NCBI GenBank assembly: GCA_965223125.1
Contig: OZ244984.1
Location: forward strand, 2,294,001-2,358,000
Direction of reading: 5' to 3'
Length of the DNA stretch: 64,000 nt
From: Pacificispira sp965223125
Lineage (GTDB): Bacteria > Pseudomonadota > Alphaproteobacteria > UBA8366 > Aestuariispiraceae
Below the pieces are notes generated by a model. That model saw nothing but the letters and a program-made list of their open reading frames with translations, made no database searches and was not told the DNA's origin. This document shows, in pieces, positions 7,569 to 15,579 of the stretch (positions are counted from its first letter, which is position 1; each line of letters begins with the position of its first letter). The position numbers and the translations under genes are program-made.

Positions 7569-8369
7569 TCAGGCGGAAGCATCTCCGGCACTCTGCCAGA
7601 ACTCTTCCAGTTTCGCCGCCAGGAATGCGGGTTGTTCGAGACAGGGCAGGTGCCCGGCACCGGGGATCGGCTCATAGACCGCATTCGGCATCAGGTCGGC
7701 CATGATGGCGACGAGTTCCGGCGATGTCGCCATATCTTCCGTGCCGCAGAGGCAGAGGGTGCGGGTTTCGATCAGGGCGGTGCTGGCGGTCAGATCGGCA
7801 TCCCGGATCGCGGCGCAAAGCGACTGATAGCCGGTCGCGGGAGTCCGGGTCAGCATTGCCCTGGCCCCGGCGAACAGGCCGGGATTGGCGGTCCTGAGTT
7901 CCGGTGCGAACCAACGGTCCAGTACGGCATCGGCAATCGATTCGAGGCCGCCTGCTTCTATCGCGGCAATGCGGGCGTCCCAGGCATCCGGCGTGCCGAT
8001 CCTGTGGGCCGTGTCGCAGAGAACCAGGCTTGTGACCCGCCCCGGTTCCTGGGCGGCAAGGGCCTGTGCCACCATTCCGCCAATCGACAGGCCGACAATA
8101 TGCGCCTGCTCGATTTCCAGTTGATCCATCAGGGCCAGCAAGTCGTCTGCCAGATCGACAATTGTCACTTGCCCCTGCGAAAGGTCGCTCAGTCCGTGGC
8201 CACGCATGTCGTATCGAAGACTGCGGATCGGGCCGGACAGGTGCGCAAGAACGTCATTCCAGATCCTGAAATCCGTACCCAATGAATTGGCGAAAACGAC
8301 AGTGGGGGCGTCCTCTGGCCCTTCAAGTGCATAATGATGGATGTGGCCGTTGACCGATACGAAGCGCAT
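7569..8369 (-). CDS. pcaD: 3-oxoadipate enol-lactonase-like alpha/beta hydrolase
   Basis: The 266-residue protein matches the PcaD family, which opens 3-oxoadipate enol-lactone in the beta-ketoadipate route for aromatic compounds. It shows the oxyanion segment FANSLGTDFRIW, the YDMRGHGLSD strand-turn, the nucleophile elbow GLSIGG (Ser95) and a late catalytic-His segment PGAGHLPCLEQP. The start at 8369 has GGAGG seven bases upstream; a TTG farther out (8390) lacks this. No other pca gene is nearby, so the true substrate may be another enol-lactone or ester. It is divergent from the thioesterase gene. Confidence 0.75.
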   Translation of the reverse strand: MRFVSVNGHIHHYALEGPEDAPTVVFANSLGTDFRIWNDVLAHLSGPIRSLRYDMRGHGLSDLSQGQVTIVDLADDLLALMDQLEIEQAHIVGLSIGGMVAQALAAQEPGRVTSLVLCDTAHRIGTPDAWDARIAAIEAGGLESIADAVLDRWFAPELRTANPGLFAGARAMLTRTPATGYQSLCAAIRDADLTASTALIETRTLCLCGTEDMATSPELVAIMADLMPNAVYEPIPGAGHLPCLEQPAFLAAKLEEFWQSAGDASA

Positions 8370-8404
8370 TCTGATCCCTCCTTTACGCAAAACATTTTAA
8401 GCTT

Positions 8405-8415
8405 GAAATAATTTC
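8405..8415. promoter_or_regulatory. Small palindrome in the pcaD / thioesterase divergent promoter
   Basis: GAAATAATTTC is a perfect 11-bp palindrome with a single central A in the 89-bp gap between divergent genes. The surrounding sequence is AT-rich. No regulator gene is adjacent. It may be an operator or chance in AT-rich DNA. Confidence 0.25.
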
Positions 8416-8458
8416 TCGAAAGTCTGACATTGCCGTCGAACTTTTCAAGAGGCTATCG

Positions 8459-8884
8459 ATGGCTGCCTTCGAGACGACGCGCAAGATTTTATTCCAGCAT
8501 TGCGATCCGGCTGGGATCGTCTTCTATCCGCGCTATTTCGAATTGCTGAACGGTGTTGTCGAGGAGTGGTTCGAGGATTGGCTGGGCGTGTCCTTTGCCG
8601 ACTTGCACGATGTGCGGCGGCGCGGCATTCCGACCGTGTCGATCACGGCTGATTTCAGCCGACCCAGCCGTCTGGGCGATACGCTCGTCTTCCGCTACAT
8701 CGTCGAGAAGATGGGTGGTGCGAGCCTGACCTTGCGGTTTGAGATCGAAGGTCCGGACGGGCTGCGCCTGTCGGGTACTCAGGTGATCGTCCATGTCGAT
8801 CTGGATGCGATGAAGCCCGTTCCGTTCCCCGAGGATCTGCGTGCCGGTTTCGCGCAAAGCCATATCGGCAAGAGTTTGAGATAG
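8459..8884 (+). CDS. Acyl-CoA thioesterase, 4-hydroxybenzoyl-CoA thioesterase family
   Basis: This 141-residue hotdog-fold protein probably hydrolyses an acyl- or aroyl-CoA thioester. It carries the 4HBT active-site segment QHCDPAGIVFYPRYFELL (residues 13-30) with the conserved Asp16, plus the second-strand segment VSITADFSRPSRLGDTL. Length is typical. It is followed after 25 bp by a RidA-family gene, and both are divergent from a PcaD-like lactonase, suggesting a small aromatic catabolism set. The substrate cannot be read from sequence; YbgC-like roles are the main alternative. Confidence 0.8.
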   Translation: MAAFETTRKILFQHCDPAGIVFYPRYFELLNGVVEEWFEDWLGVSFADLHDVRRRGIPTVSITADFSRPSRLGDTLVFRYIVEKMGGASLTLRFEIEGPDGLRLSGTQVIVHVDLDAMKPVPFPEDLRAGFAQSHIGKSLR

Positions 8885-8909
8885 GCCTTTCAGAAACGAG
8901 GAATTCGTT

Positions 8910-9308
8910 ATGCATGACATTCTCCACCCCAGCAGTTGGAAAAAAGCATCGGGCTATGCCAATGGCATCGCGGCACCGGTAGGGCGCACCCTCTATCTGG
9001 GAGGTCAGATCGGCTGGACCGGCGCGCAGGAATTCGAAAGCGACGATCTGGTCGATCAGATCCGCCAGACGCTGGTCAATATCGTCGCCATTCTGGCCGA
9101 GGCCGGGGCGGGACCTGAACATCTGGTCCGCCTGACCTGGTATGTGACCGACAAGCGGGACTATCTGTCCCGCCTTCCCGAAGTCGGTCAGGTCTACCGC
9201 GCCATTCTGGGCCGCAACTTTCCGGCCATGACAATGGTGCAGGTCGTCGCTCTGGTCGAAGACCGCGCGAAGGTGGAGATTGAGGCAACAGCGGTACTGC
9301 CTGCCTGA
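8910..9308 (+). CDS. RidA/YjgF-family protein lacking the catalytic arginine
   Basis: The 132-residue protein has the RidA fold signature: YLGGQIGWTG at residues 29-38, QIRQTLVNIVAILAEAGAG (50-68), and a C-terminal VEIEATAV. Canonical RidA imine deaminases use an Arg in the segment PARS; here the segment reads FPAMTMVQV (residues 104-112), with Met in that place. It therefore probably does not act as a general enamine/imine deaminase and may bind another small molecule or serve a pathway-specific step. It is in a two-gene unit with the thioesterase. Confidence 0.8.
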   Translation: MHDILHPSSWKKASGYANGIAAPVGRTLYLGGQIGWTGAQEFESDDLVDQIRQTLVNIVAILAEAGAGPEHLVRLTWYVTDKRDYLSRLPEVGQVYRAILGRNFPAMTMVQVVALVEDRAKVEIEATAVLPA

Positions 9309-9318
9309 TCGCCTACGG

Positions 9319-10332
9319 CTAGTTGGCGCGGGACAGACATTCCTTCAGTGATGCCGCCATTTCCCGCATCAGGTCGAAATAGAGGTCCTCTCCCGGCTGC
9401 AATGCAGCACCCAGCGGGTCCAGCACGGCGGTTCCGGCGGCACCACCTTCGGTGACGACAGCGACCAATTGTGGTGGAAATTGCGGCTCGGCAAAGACGC
9501 AGGCGGCGTCCAGATCCTGGAGACGATGCTTGACTTCGGTTAGTCGCTCGGCGCTGGGGCCAGCTTCCGGGTTGATTGTGATACTGCCGATGGCGGTCAG
9601 ACCGAAGCGGTATTCCAGATACTGATAGGCATCGTGAAAGACCACGAAGGGCTTTCCGGCAACCGGTGCCAGTGTCGCCTGAAGTTCCCCGATCAACGCC
9701 TCAAGTCGTGCGATCAGTGCCTCCGCATTCGCTTCATACCGTGCGGTATTGGCAGGGTCGATGTCGTGTAGGGCGTGTTCTATCGCATGGACCATCGCGA
9801 TAGCATTCTGCGGGTCGAGCCAGATATGCGCATCCACGGTGCCATGATCGTGTTCTTCTTTCTTTGCGTGATCATGGTCGTGATCCTCATGCTTTTCATC
9901 ATGGCCATGGTCGTCCTTCTTGGCATGGCCGTGATCATCATGCTCATCGAAATTACCACCTTCCCGGACAGGAAGGCGCAACAGGTCCGGCGCTTCGATC
10001 AGACTGACAACCCGCGCTTTTGCACCCAGGCTTTCGATGGGTTTATTGAAAAAAGTTTCCAGTTCCGGGCCGATCCAGAAGATCAGGTCCGCATCCTGGA
10101 CGGCGGCCGCCTGGGACGGTTTGAGAGTGTAGTTGTGCGGTGATCCGGAACCGGCGACGATCAAAGTCGGCTCTCCGACCCCGGCCATGACGCCGCTGAC
10201 CAGGGCATGGATTGGCTTCACGGTCACGACGACGGCGGGGCCAGTCTGGGCCATGGTCCGTGTTCCGCCCGATGCCAGCATGAGAGCCACAGCCCCTGCC
10301 ACAGCAATTCGTCCTATTGTCGCTCCGGTCAT
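9319..10332 (-). CDS. znuA: Zinc ABC transporter substrate-binding protein ZnuA
   Basis: ZnuA (337 residues) captures zinc in the periplasm for the ZnuBC importer. It has a signal peptide ending near TMAQ, the cluster A-I sequence VVVTVKPIHALVSGVM with its metal-binding His, GSPHNYTLKPSQA with the second His, VDAHIWLDPQNA with the third, and a central His/Asp-rich loop of 11 histidines (about residues 135-170) typical of zinc rather than manganese binders. The ATG at 10332 has GGAGG seven bases upstream; a TTG at 10347 is less likely. It is divergent from znuC across a Zur-like box. Confidence 0.93.
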   Translation of the reverse strand: MTGATIGRIAVAGAVALMLASGGTRTMAQTGPAVVVTVKPIHALVSGVMAGVGEPTLIVAGSGSPHNYTLKPSQAAAVQDADLIFWIGPELETFFNKPIESLGAKARVVSLIEAPDLLRLPVREGGNFDEHDDHGHAKKDDHGHDEKHEDHDHDHAKKEEHDHGTVDAHIWLDPQNAIAMVHAIEHALHDIDPANTARYEANAEALIARLEALIGELQATLAPVAGKPFVVFHDAYQYLEYRFGLTAIGSITINPEAGPSAERLTEVKHRLQDLDAACVFAEPQFPPQLVAVVTEGGAAGTAVLDPLGAALQPGEDLYFDLMREMAASLKECLSRAN

Positions 10333-10377
10333 TCTAAGCCTCCGCAATGTTGAGATGTTACATCATTACATGAATTG

Positions 10378-10392
10378 CGTTACGATATAACG
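10378..10392. promoter_or_regulatory. Zur-box-like palindrome between znuA and znuC
   Basis: CGTTACGATATAACG is an inverted repeat with perfect 5-base arms (CGTTA / TAACG on the opposite reading) and resembles the GTTATA-n-TATAAC core of Zur boxes. It lies 46 bp before znuA and about 90 bp before znuC. Because a zur gene closes the znuCB operon, zinc-dependent repression of both directions is the simple reading. A second, weaker ATGTTACATCATTACAT lies about 25 bp closer to znuA. Confidence 0.6.
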
Positions 10393-10480
10393 TATGGTAG
10401 GCAGCGCTTCAAGCTTGTAATATGCCGATCTCGGGCCGATGGAATGCCCGGTCGCGGCAGGCACCAGAAAGACATCGCTC

Positions 10481-11395
10481 ATGCCCGGACATATCGACGC
10501 AACATCTTCGGATTTACAGTCTGATCCTGGAAAGGTCATTGCGGTTCCAGTAGATCGTGACTTGCTGATCCAGGCGCGTGGGATCGGTGTGCAGCGCCGG
10601 GATCGCTGGCTTATTCGCGGTATTGATCTGACCGTTCGCCGGGGGGAGATCATTACTCTGATCGGGCCGAACGGGTCTGGAAAATCGACCACGGTGAAGA
10701 CGGTCCTGGGTGTGATCAAACCGGATGAAGGGATGATCCATCGTGCTCCTGCGCTTCGCATCGGCTATGTCCCGCAGCGTCTGGCGGTCGATTGGACCTT
10801 GCCGCTGACGGTTGACCGGCTGATGTCGCTGACCGGACCTGTTTCCGGGGATGAACGGCAGGAGGCGTTGGACAGTGTCGGGATCGGGCATCTGCGACAG
10901 GCGGAAGTCTCATCGCTCTCCGGAGGAGAATTCCAGCGCGCCCTGCTGGCCCGCGCCATCGCGCGCAAGCCGAATCTGCTGGTGCTGGACGAGCCGGTCC
11001 AGGGTGTCGATGTCGCCGGGGAAGGGGCGCTCTACAGTCTGATCGACCAGATCCGCCACCGCACAGGCTGCGGCATTCTGCTGATTTCACATGACCTGCA
11101 TGTGGTGATGGCGGCAACCGATACGGTCCTGTGCCTGAACGGGCATCTGTGTTGCAGCGGAACGCCGCAAAGCGTGGCGGAAGATCCGGCCTATCTGCAA
11201 CTGTTCGGGGCGCGTGCGGCGGCATCTATCGGAATTTACACCCATAATCACGATCATACCCACCTGCCGGACGGGCGGGTGAAACAGGCCGATGGCCGCA
11301 TCACCGAAACCTGCCACGACGATCACGGCGACGGGCATGAGCACGACCACGCTCATGACCATGATCATGACAAGGAGGGTCGGCATGCTGGATGA
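10481..11395 (+). CDS. znuC: Zinc ABC transporter ATP-binding protein ZnuC with His-rich tail
   Basis: ZnuC powers zinc import. The ATPase core is complete: Walker A GPNGSGKST, Q-loop GYVPQRLAVDW, signature LSGGEFQRA, Walker B LLVLDEP and a switch His in LLISHDLH. After the core comes an unusual tail of about 50 residues with 13 histidines interspersed with Asp. The start is uncertain: I prefer the ATG at 10481 (304 residues), but one at 10439 is also in frame and neither has a clear ribosome site. The 3' end overlaps znuB by 11 bp. Confidence 0.9.
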   Translation: MPGHIDATSSDLQSDPGKVIAVPVDRDLLIQARGIGVQRRDRWLIRGIDLTVRRGEIITLIGPNGSGKSTTVKTVLGVIKPDEGMIHRAPALRIGYVPQRLAVDWTLPLTVDRLMSLTGPVSGDERQEALDSVGIGHLRQAEVSSLSGGEFQRALLARAIARKPNLLVLDEPVQGVDVAGEGALYSLIDQIRHRTGCGILLISHDLHVVMAATDTVLCLNGHLCCSGTPQSVAEDPAYLQLFGARAAASIGIYTHNHDHTHLPDGRVKQADGRITETCHDDHGDGHEHDHAHDHDHDKEGRHAG

Positions 11396-12194
11396 TTTCT
11401 TCACCCGTGCCCTGATTGCCGGGATCGGTGTCGCGCTGGTTGCGGGGCCACTTGGTTGTTTCATCGTCTGGCGGCGGCTTGCCTATTTCGGCGATACGCT
11501 GGCGCATTCCGCCCTGCTGGGGGTTGCACTGTCCTTCCTGCTGGAGATCGATCCGACTCTCGCGGTCTTTGCGATTTCCGCCCTGGTGGCCTTCGCGCTG
11601 CTCTTCATGCAGCGTCGGGCCAGCGTGTCCTCGGATTCGATCCTCGGGCTTCTGTCCCATTCCGCGCTTGCCATCGGCCTTGTCTGCATCGCCTTCATGA
11701 GTTGGATTCGGATCGATCTGATGGGTGTTCTGTTCGGGGACATCCTCGCGGTTTCGGTATTGGATATCATGATCATCTATGGCGGCGGGGCGATCATCCT
11801 GATTGTGCTGGCGCTGATCTGGCGACCCCTTTTCGCTGCCACCGTCAATCGCGAACTGGCGGAGGCGGAGGGCGCGCAGCCGGAGCGCGTGAACATGATC
11901 TTCATGCTGCTGATGGCGCTGACGATTGCGATTGCGATCAAGGTTGTGGGGGTATTGCTGATCACGGCCTTGTTGATCATCCCCGCTGCCGCCGCCCGTC
12001 GATTTGCCCGTGGGCCGGAACAGATGGCTGTGATCGCCGCCGTGATCGGTGTGGCGGCGGTCATCGCAGGGCTGTTCGGATCGCTGGAATGGGATACGCC
12101 GTCCGGGCCATCCATTGTCGTTGCCGCATTCTGCGCCTTCCTGATCAGCCTCGCCCTGCCGCTTGCGCCGTCCCGCTTCGGTGTGAAAGGATAG
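11385..12194 (+). CDS. znuB: Zinc ABC transporter permease ZnuB
   Basis: This 269-residue protein is the membrane channel of the zinc importer (ABC-3 family). It has about eight hydrophobic segments and the family motif GPLGCFIVWRRLAYFGDTLAHSALLGVAL near residues 20-48, of which AYFGDTLAHSALLG is diagnostic. The start lies inside the 3' end of znuC in another frame; AAGGAGGG stands eight bases upstream. The longer open frame beginning at 11292 is the His-rich znuC tail read in a different frame. Confidence 0.93.
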   Translation: MLDDFFTRALIAGIGVALVAGPLGCFIVWRRLAYFGDTLAHSALLGVALSFLLEIDPTLAVFAISALVAFALLFMQRRASVSSDSILGLLSHSALAIGLVCIAFMSWIRIDLMGVLFGDILAVSVLDIMIIYGGGAIILIVLALIWRPLFAATVNRELAEAEGAQPERVNMIFMLLMALTIAIAIKVVGVLLITALLIIPAAAARRFARGPEQMAVIAAVIGVAAVIAGLFGSLEWDTPSGPSIVVAAFCAFLISLALPLAPSRFGVKG

Positions 12195-12198
12195 AGCC

Positions 12199-12636
12199 AT
12201 GATGAAACAGTTGGACAGCGGCCACAGCCATGCTCCTCATCGAGCGCTTACCAAGAACGAAGCGCTGGTTTTCGGAGCCTTGAGCGCGACTGAACAGCCG
12301 CTCAGTGCCTATGCGATCCTGGATCAGCTTCGGGATTCGGGGATGCGTGCGCCGGTGCAGATTTATCGGGCACTCGACCGGCTGCTGGAATTCGGGCTGG
12401 CGCATCGACTGGAAAGCCTGAATGCCTTTGTCGCCTGTAACCATCCGCATTGTGAGGAAGTCGGTCAGACGGCCTTTGCGATCTGTGAGGCCTGCGGCAA
12501 GGTTACAGAATTCTCCGACCCTGCCCTGGACGCCTATCTTGCTGATTGGGCCAGTCGAGAATCCTTCGTGCCGGCCCGCACAACGGTCGAGCTACGCGGT
12601 CATTGCGCCGCCTGCGTTCCCGCTGATCAGCGCTGA
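12199..12636 (+). CDS. zur: Zinc uptake regulator Zur (Fur family)
   Basis: Zur (145 residues) represses zinc uptake genes when zinc is bound. It has a Fur-type winged helix (ALTKNEALVFGALSATEQPLSAYAILDQL, then VQIYRALDRLLEFGLAHRLE) and a dimerisation domain with the structural-zinc pairs CEAC (residues about 97-100) and CAAC near the C-terminus, plus an HPHCEE sensory segment. It starts 4 bp after znuB and AAGGAT precedes the ATG. Its 3' end overlaps the convergent DUF1185 gene by 10 bp. Confidence 0.92.
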   Translation: MMKQLDSGHSHAPHRALTKNEALVFGALSATEQPLSAYAILDQLRDSGMRAPVQIYRALDRLLEFGLAHRLESLNAFVACNHPHCEEVGQTAFAICEACGKVTEFSDPALDAYLADWASRESFVPARTTVELRGHCAACVPADQR

Positions 12637-13214
12637 CCATCCCCGACGCTGATCGCATCCTTCGCTAACCCGCCCATGCGGGCATGGACACGCCCGCCAT
12701 CGGCCATGGCGATCACGAACATCAATTCCCGTGCCCTGGGAGCATCGGCCACGCAGACCGTGACGGTTGAGAAATGGCTGCGAACATAAGCGGCATTGAT
12801 ATGGTGCAACGGCACGTCAAGCTGCGCGCCCATGGTGCCGAGCTTCTTCGATGACGGCACAATGGCCTTCGCCTCGCCCAGCAGGCGGCGCATCGCGTAA
12901 CCACCGGGAACATGCCACAGGGCACCATGCTCCAACTCCCCCTCGCTGCCGACCAGCGCACCCTTGCCATAGGCTTCCACCGCTTCGGGTGGACAGCCCA
13001 GAACCTTGCGCAGGGCATCTGCCATTTCGTCGCCCATCGGTTTCAGGGCTTCCATGCCGGTCTGCAGATCCTCGACATACTGACCGGCATAGGGATTGGC
13101 GACCACGGCAGCGGCCCAGGCGACGGTGATCGGGTGGGCCGGGGCAGGGCCGAATTCGTGCCGGATTTCCTCACGATGGGTGACCAGCTTGCGGATCGGG
13201 AAGAGGGGCGTCAT
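12627..13214 (-). CDS. DUF1185 (PF06684, 'amino acid synthesis') family protein
   Basis: The 195-residue protein opens with IRKLVTHREEIRHEFGPAPAHP and contains VVANPYAGQYVEDLQTGMEAL, AYGKGALVGSEGELEHGALWH and INAAYVRSHFSTVTVCVADAPRARE, all typical of the DUF1185 family. Family structures show a chorismate-mutase-like trimeric fold; the biochemical role is not established. It is the last of five ATGA-coupled genes with a reductase and a molybdenum hydroxylase, so I infer a role in the same N-heterocycle pathway. The start at 13214 has AAGGAG upstream and overlaps the UPF0280 stop; the longer frame to 13304 is overlap. Confidence 0.85.
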   Translation of the reverse strand: MTPLFPIRKLVTHREEIRHEFGPAPAHPITVAWAAAVVANPYAGQYVEDLQTGMEALKPMGDEMADALRKVLGCPPEAVEAYGKGALVGSEGELEHGALWHVPGGYAMRRLLGEAKAIVPSSKKLGTMGAQLDVPLHHINAAYVRSHFSTVTVCVADAPRARELMFVIAMADGGRVHARMGGLAKDAISVGDGQR

Positions 13215-14071
13215 GCGGAAAGCTCCTTGAGGGAAGGGAGTGCGGGGATCGTGCCGATGGTGCGGACGTTCCCTTGCAGTGAAATCAGGGCGGCTTCGAT
13301 CCATCCCTTGCGGCGGTAGGATCGGGCGAGAGCCTGCCCCGAGGCGAAGGCAGTTTCAAGCACACTGTCGGGCAGTCGTCCTACCGCGACGGTGACAAGG
13401 CGATCACCGAGATCGCTGTCCGGGTTGAGGTTCGACGCCAGTTCGCGGTGGATCGCCGGATGTTCGGCATTGACGGCGTTGCCAATCATCGTTGCAGCGG
13501 CATCGGCCAAGGCGGCGGAATGGGCCAGCACGGTCACCGACTCGGCAATGCCCAGGGAATGGGATCGTCCCCCGCGCCCGCTGGTCGCAATGCCGCGTAT
13601 CCCACTGTCCGATGAAATTCTCGTCGCCCCGGTCAACCCGGTCTCCGGGACAATCAGCCCGATCTCCATTGACGCGCCTGGTGCCAGATGCAGGGCGATA
13701 TCACCGCCATTGTTGACATAGGCGCGAGTCAGCGGTGCAACTGTCAGCATAGCCTGAAGAACATGGTCTGCCACAGCCCCCGCGACTGCGGCCATCGGGG
13801 TAATGAACTGGTCACGCCCGAAGGGCAGGCAGGCGGTTTGCATCCGCCGGGCGACCGGGCCTGTGAATAGCGGGTATGGGGTGATCTCCTGGCGCAGTCG
13901 GGGGAGTTCCGAAACGAGACCGGGCAGGATATCAACGAAGACGTCCATTGCAGCATGATAGGCATGCTCCACCGCCTGCGGCTCTCCGAATGCACCAATC
14001 ACCAGATCGATCGGACCATGCTGCAGATGCAGCCGATTTCCGGTCAGTCGGGCGGCGGCGGGTGCGCTCAT
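13211..14071 (-). CDS. UPF0280 family protein, ApbE-related
   Basis: This 286-residue protein belongs to UPF0280, whose fold is related to the flavin transferase ApbE. ApbE-like features are visible: VNNGGDIALHL near residue 123, ISSDSGIRGIATSGRGGRSHSLGIAESVTVLAHSAALADAAAT (residues about 152-194), which parallels the ApbE GIATSG...H segment. It is coupled by ATGA overlaps to the 6-hydroxynicotinate-reductase-like gene in front and DUF1185 behind. Because the characterised reductase carries covalent flavin, a flavin-attachment role is a reasonable inference, not shown. Confidence 0.82.
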   Translation of the reverse strand: MSAPAAARLTGNRLHLQHGPIDLVIGAFGEPQAVEHAYHAAMDVFVDILPGLVSELPRLRQEITPYPLFTGPVARRMQTACLPFGRDQFITPMAAVAGAVADHVLQAMLTVAPLTRAYVNNGGDIALHLAPGASMEIGLIVPETGLTGATRISSDSGIRGIATSGRGGRSHSLGIAESVTVLAHSAALADAAATMIGNAVNAEHPAIHRELASNLNPDSDLGDRLVTVAVGRLPDSVLETAFASGQALARSYRRKGWIEAALISLQGNVRTIGTIPALPSLKELSA

Positions 14072-15579
14072 GGGCGGTGCCCCATCGGCCAGGGATTGTC
14101 TGCGGGCCAGGCCTCGCTGCGTATCGCAAAGCCCCGTTCCGTGATTGTGGATAAAGGTGTTACAGCACCCATATAACCGCCCAGCCGCTCAAAATCCGCC
14201 AGCGCCATGGTGAATTCCAGCGGAGCCACAATGGCGGGCGTCGGGACGGAGCCGAAGCTGTTGTCGGGCATCTTCGTTACATCCACCATCACGGTGATCC
14301 CGCCGCCGGGCCAGACATAACAGGGCGCGCCGCCCATCGTGACTCGGGTCAGGGCATCACGGACTGACCGGGTCAGACGCACCGGATTTTCCGTCACCCC
14401 GGCGCGCAGGCTTCCTCCCGCCCCGGCGATGAAAGCGACGGAGCACAATGCGGGCTCACAATTCTCCGCGATCCGGTCCACAACGATTTGCAGCGGGTCG
14501 GGCATTGGCTTTGGAACTGGCACCAGATCTGCATCCAACTCGCAATACAGCGCATCTTCGCCGGTCGTGCTGACCAGCAGCAGGCGCAGTCCGGGCCAGG
14601 CCGTCTTCGGGTCGATTCTCTGGATGATGGAGAGCGGGTCGGTAATATCCGTTCCGCCCCAGCCGGAGCCCGGCTCCGCGACCTGAAAATATCGTCCGGG
14701 TGTGGATTTGCGACCTCGGACCCGGATGCCGACCGGCACCATGCCCAGATAGGCCCCCGCCTGATGTTCGCTTAACACGCCGGTGATATGGTCGTCGACA
14801 ACGATCACCTCATCGACATGACCGTGCCATTGCTGGGCGAAGATACCGATTGTGGCGGACCCACAACCGACCCGCATGCGCTCTTCCTGGTCGCCGTCGA
14901 TAATCGGGGGTTGGCCCGCCTGTACGATCAGGTTGGCCCCGTCGTCGATGGTGAATTCGGTTGCCTGCTTGTTGCACAGGCTCAGCATCGCTGCACAGGT
15001 TGCAACGCCTTCTTTCTTTGATCCGCCAGTCAGGTGCCGTACCCCGCCCAGGGAGAGCATCTGGGATCCGTATTCCGCTGTCGTCACATGCCCCACGGGC
15101 TCCCCGTTATGGCGCAGGGTTGCCTGTTCCGGGCCGATATGCCGGTCGGTGTCGATCTTCACTTTCACCGAGCAATAGCTGAAAATTCCCTCGGTCACGA
15201 CGGTGACGGTATCGACACCACCCCATTGGCTGGAAACGATGAAGGGGGCCGGTTTGTAATCGGGATAGGTCGTCGTCGCCCCGATACCGGACACGAAAAC
15301 CGGTGCTTCCGGGGTTAGTTGACCGGACCAGGGCGCATCGCCGGACAGGAAGGGGACCAGTTGCCCGCCCTCTGCCTCCACGGCTCGGCTCATAAGCACT
15401 AGCGGATCGGTGCGGACCAGCCGCCCCTCCTCGTTGGCATAGCGGTCACAGGCTCCAGTGCGACCCTCGCGAATTCGGCAGAGAACCGGACAAGCATCGC
15501 ATCGGATGATGCCGTCGTCCTTGTCCGACGGGTCCGAGACCTGAGCTTTGACGGCGGGGGCGATCCGGGTTTCGGTCAT
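14068..15579 (-). CDS. hnr: 6-hydroxynicotinate reductase-like Fe-S flavoenzyme
   Basis: The 503-residue protein matches the Hnr family, named for the Eubacterium barkeri enzyme that reduces 6-hydroxynicotinate to 1,4,5,6-tetrahydro-6-oxonicotinate using Fe-S clusters and covalent flavin. The N-terminus has a cluster motif Cys27-x2-Cys30-x3-Cys34-x9-Cys44 (CDACPVLCRIREGRTGAC). Further cysteines at 136, 195, 202 and 239 could hold more clusters. Thr102/103 in the GIGATTTYP segment is a possible but unproven flavin site. The ATG at 15579 overlaps the hydroxylase stop; the longer frame to 15771 is overlap. The physiological substrate may be another hydroxylated N-heterocycle. Confidence 0.8.
   Translation of the reverse strand: MTETRIAPAVKAQVSDPSDKDDGIIRCDACPVLCRIREGRTGACDRYANEEGRLVRTDPLVLMSRAVEAEGGQLVPFLSGDAPWSGQLTPEAPVFVSGIGATTTYPDYKPAPFIVSSQWGGVDTVTVVTEGIFSYCSVKVKIDTDRHIGPEQATLRHNGEPVGHVTTAEYGSQMLSLGGVRHLTGGSKKEGVATCAAMLSLCNKQATEFTIDDGANLIVQAGQPPIIDGDQEERMRVGCGSATIGIFAQQWHGHVDEVIVVDDHITGVLSEHQAGAYLGMVPVGIRVRGRKSTPGRYFQVAEPGSGWGGTDITDPLSIIQRIDPKTAWPGLRLLLVSTTGEDALYCELDADLVPVPKPMPDPLQIVVDRIAENCEPALCSVAFIAGAGGSLRAGVTENPVRLTRSVRDALTRVTMGGAPCYVWPGGGITVMVDVTKMPDNSFGSVPTPAIVAPLEFTMALADFERLGGYMGAVTPLSTITERGFAIRSEAWPADNPWPMGHRP

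Noticed and set aside
7569..9308. Complete beta-ketoadipate pathway
   Set aside because: Only a PcaD-like hydrolase is present; no pcaB, pcaC, pcaG/H, pcaI/J or pcaF genes are nearby.
12627..13304. Longer version of the DUF1185 gene starting at 13304
   Set aside because: The extra 30 residues come from the overlapping UPF0280 gene; the ATG at 13214 has AAGGAG and an ATGA junction.
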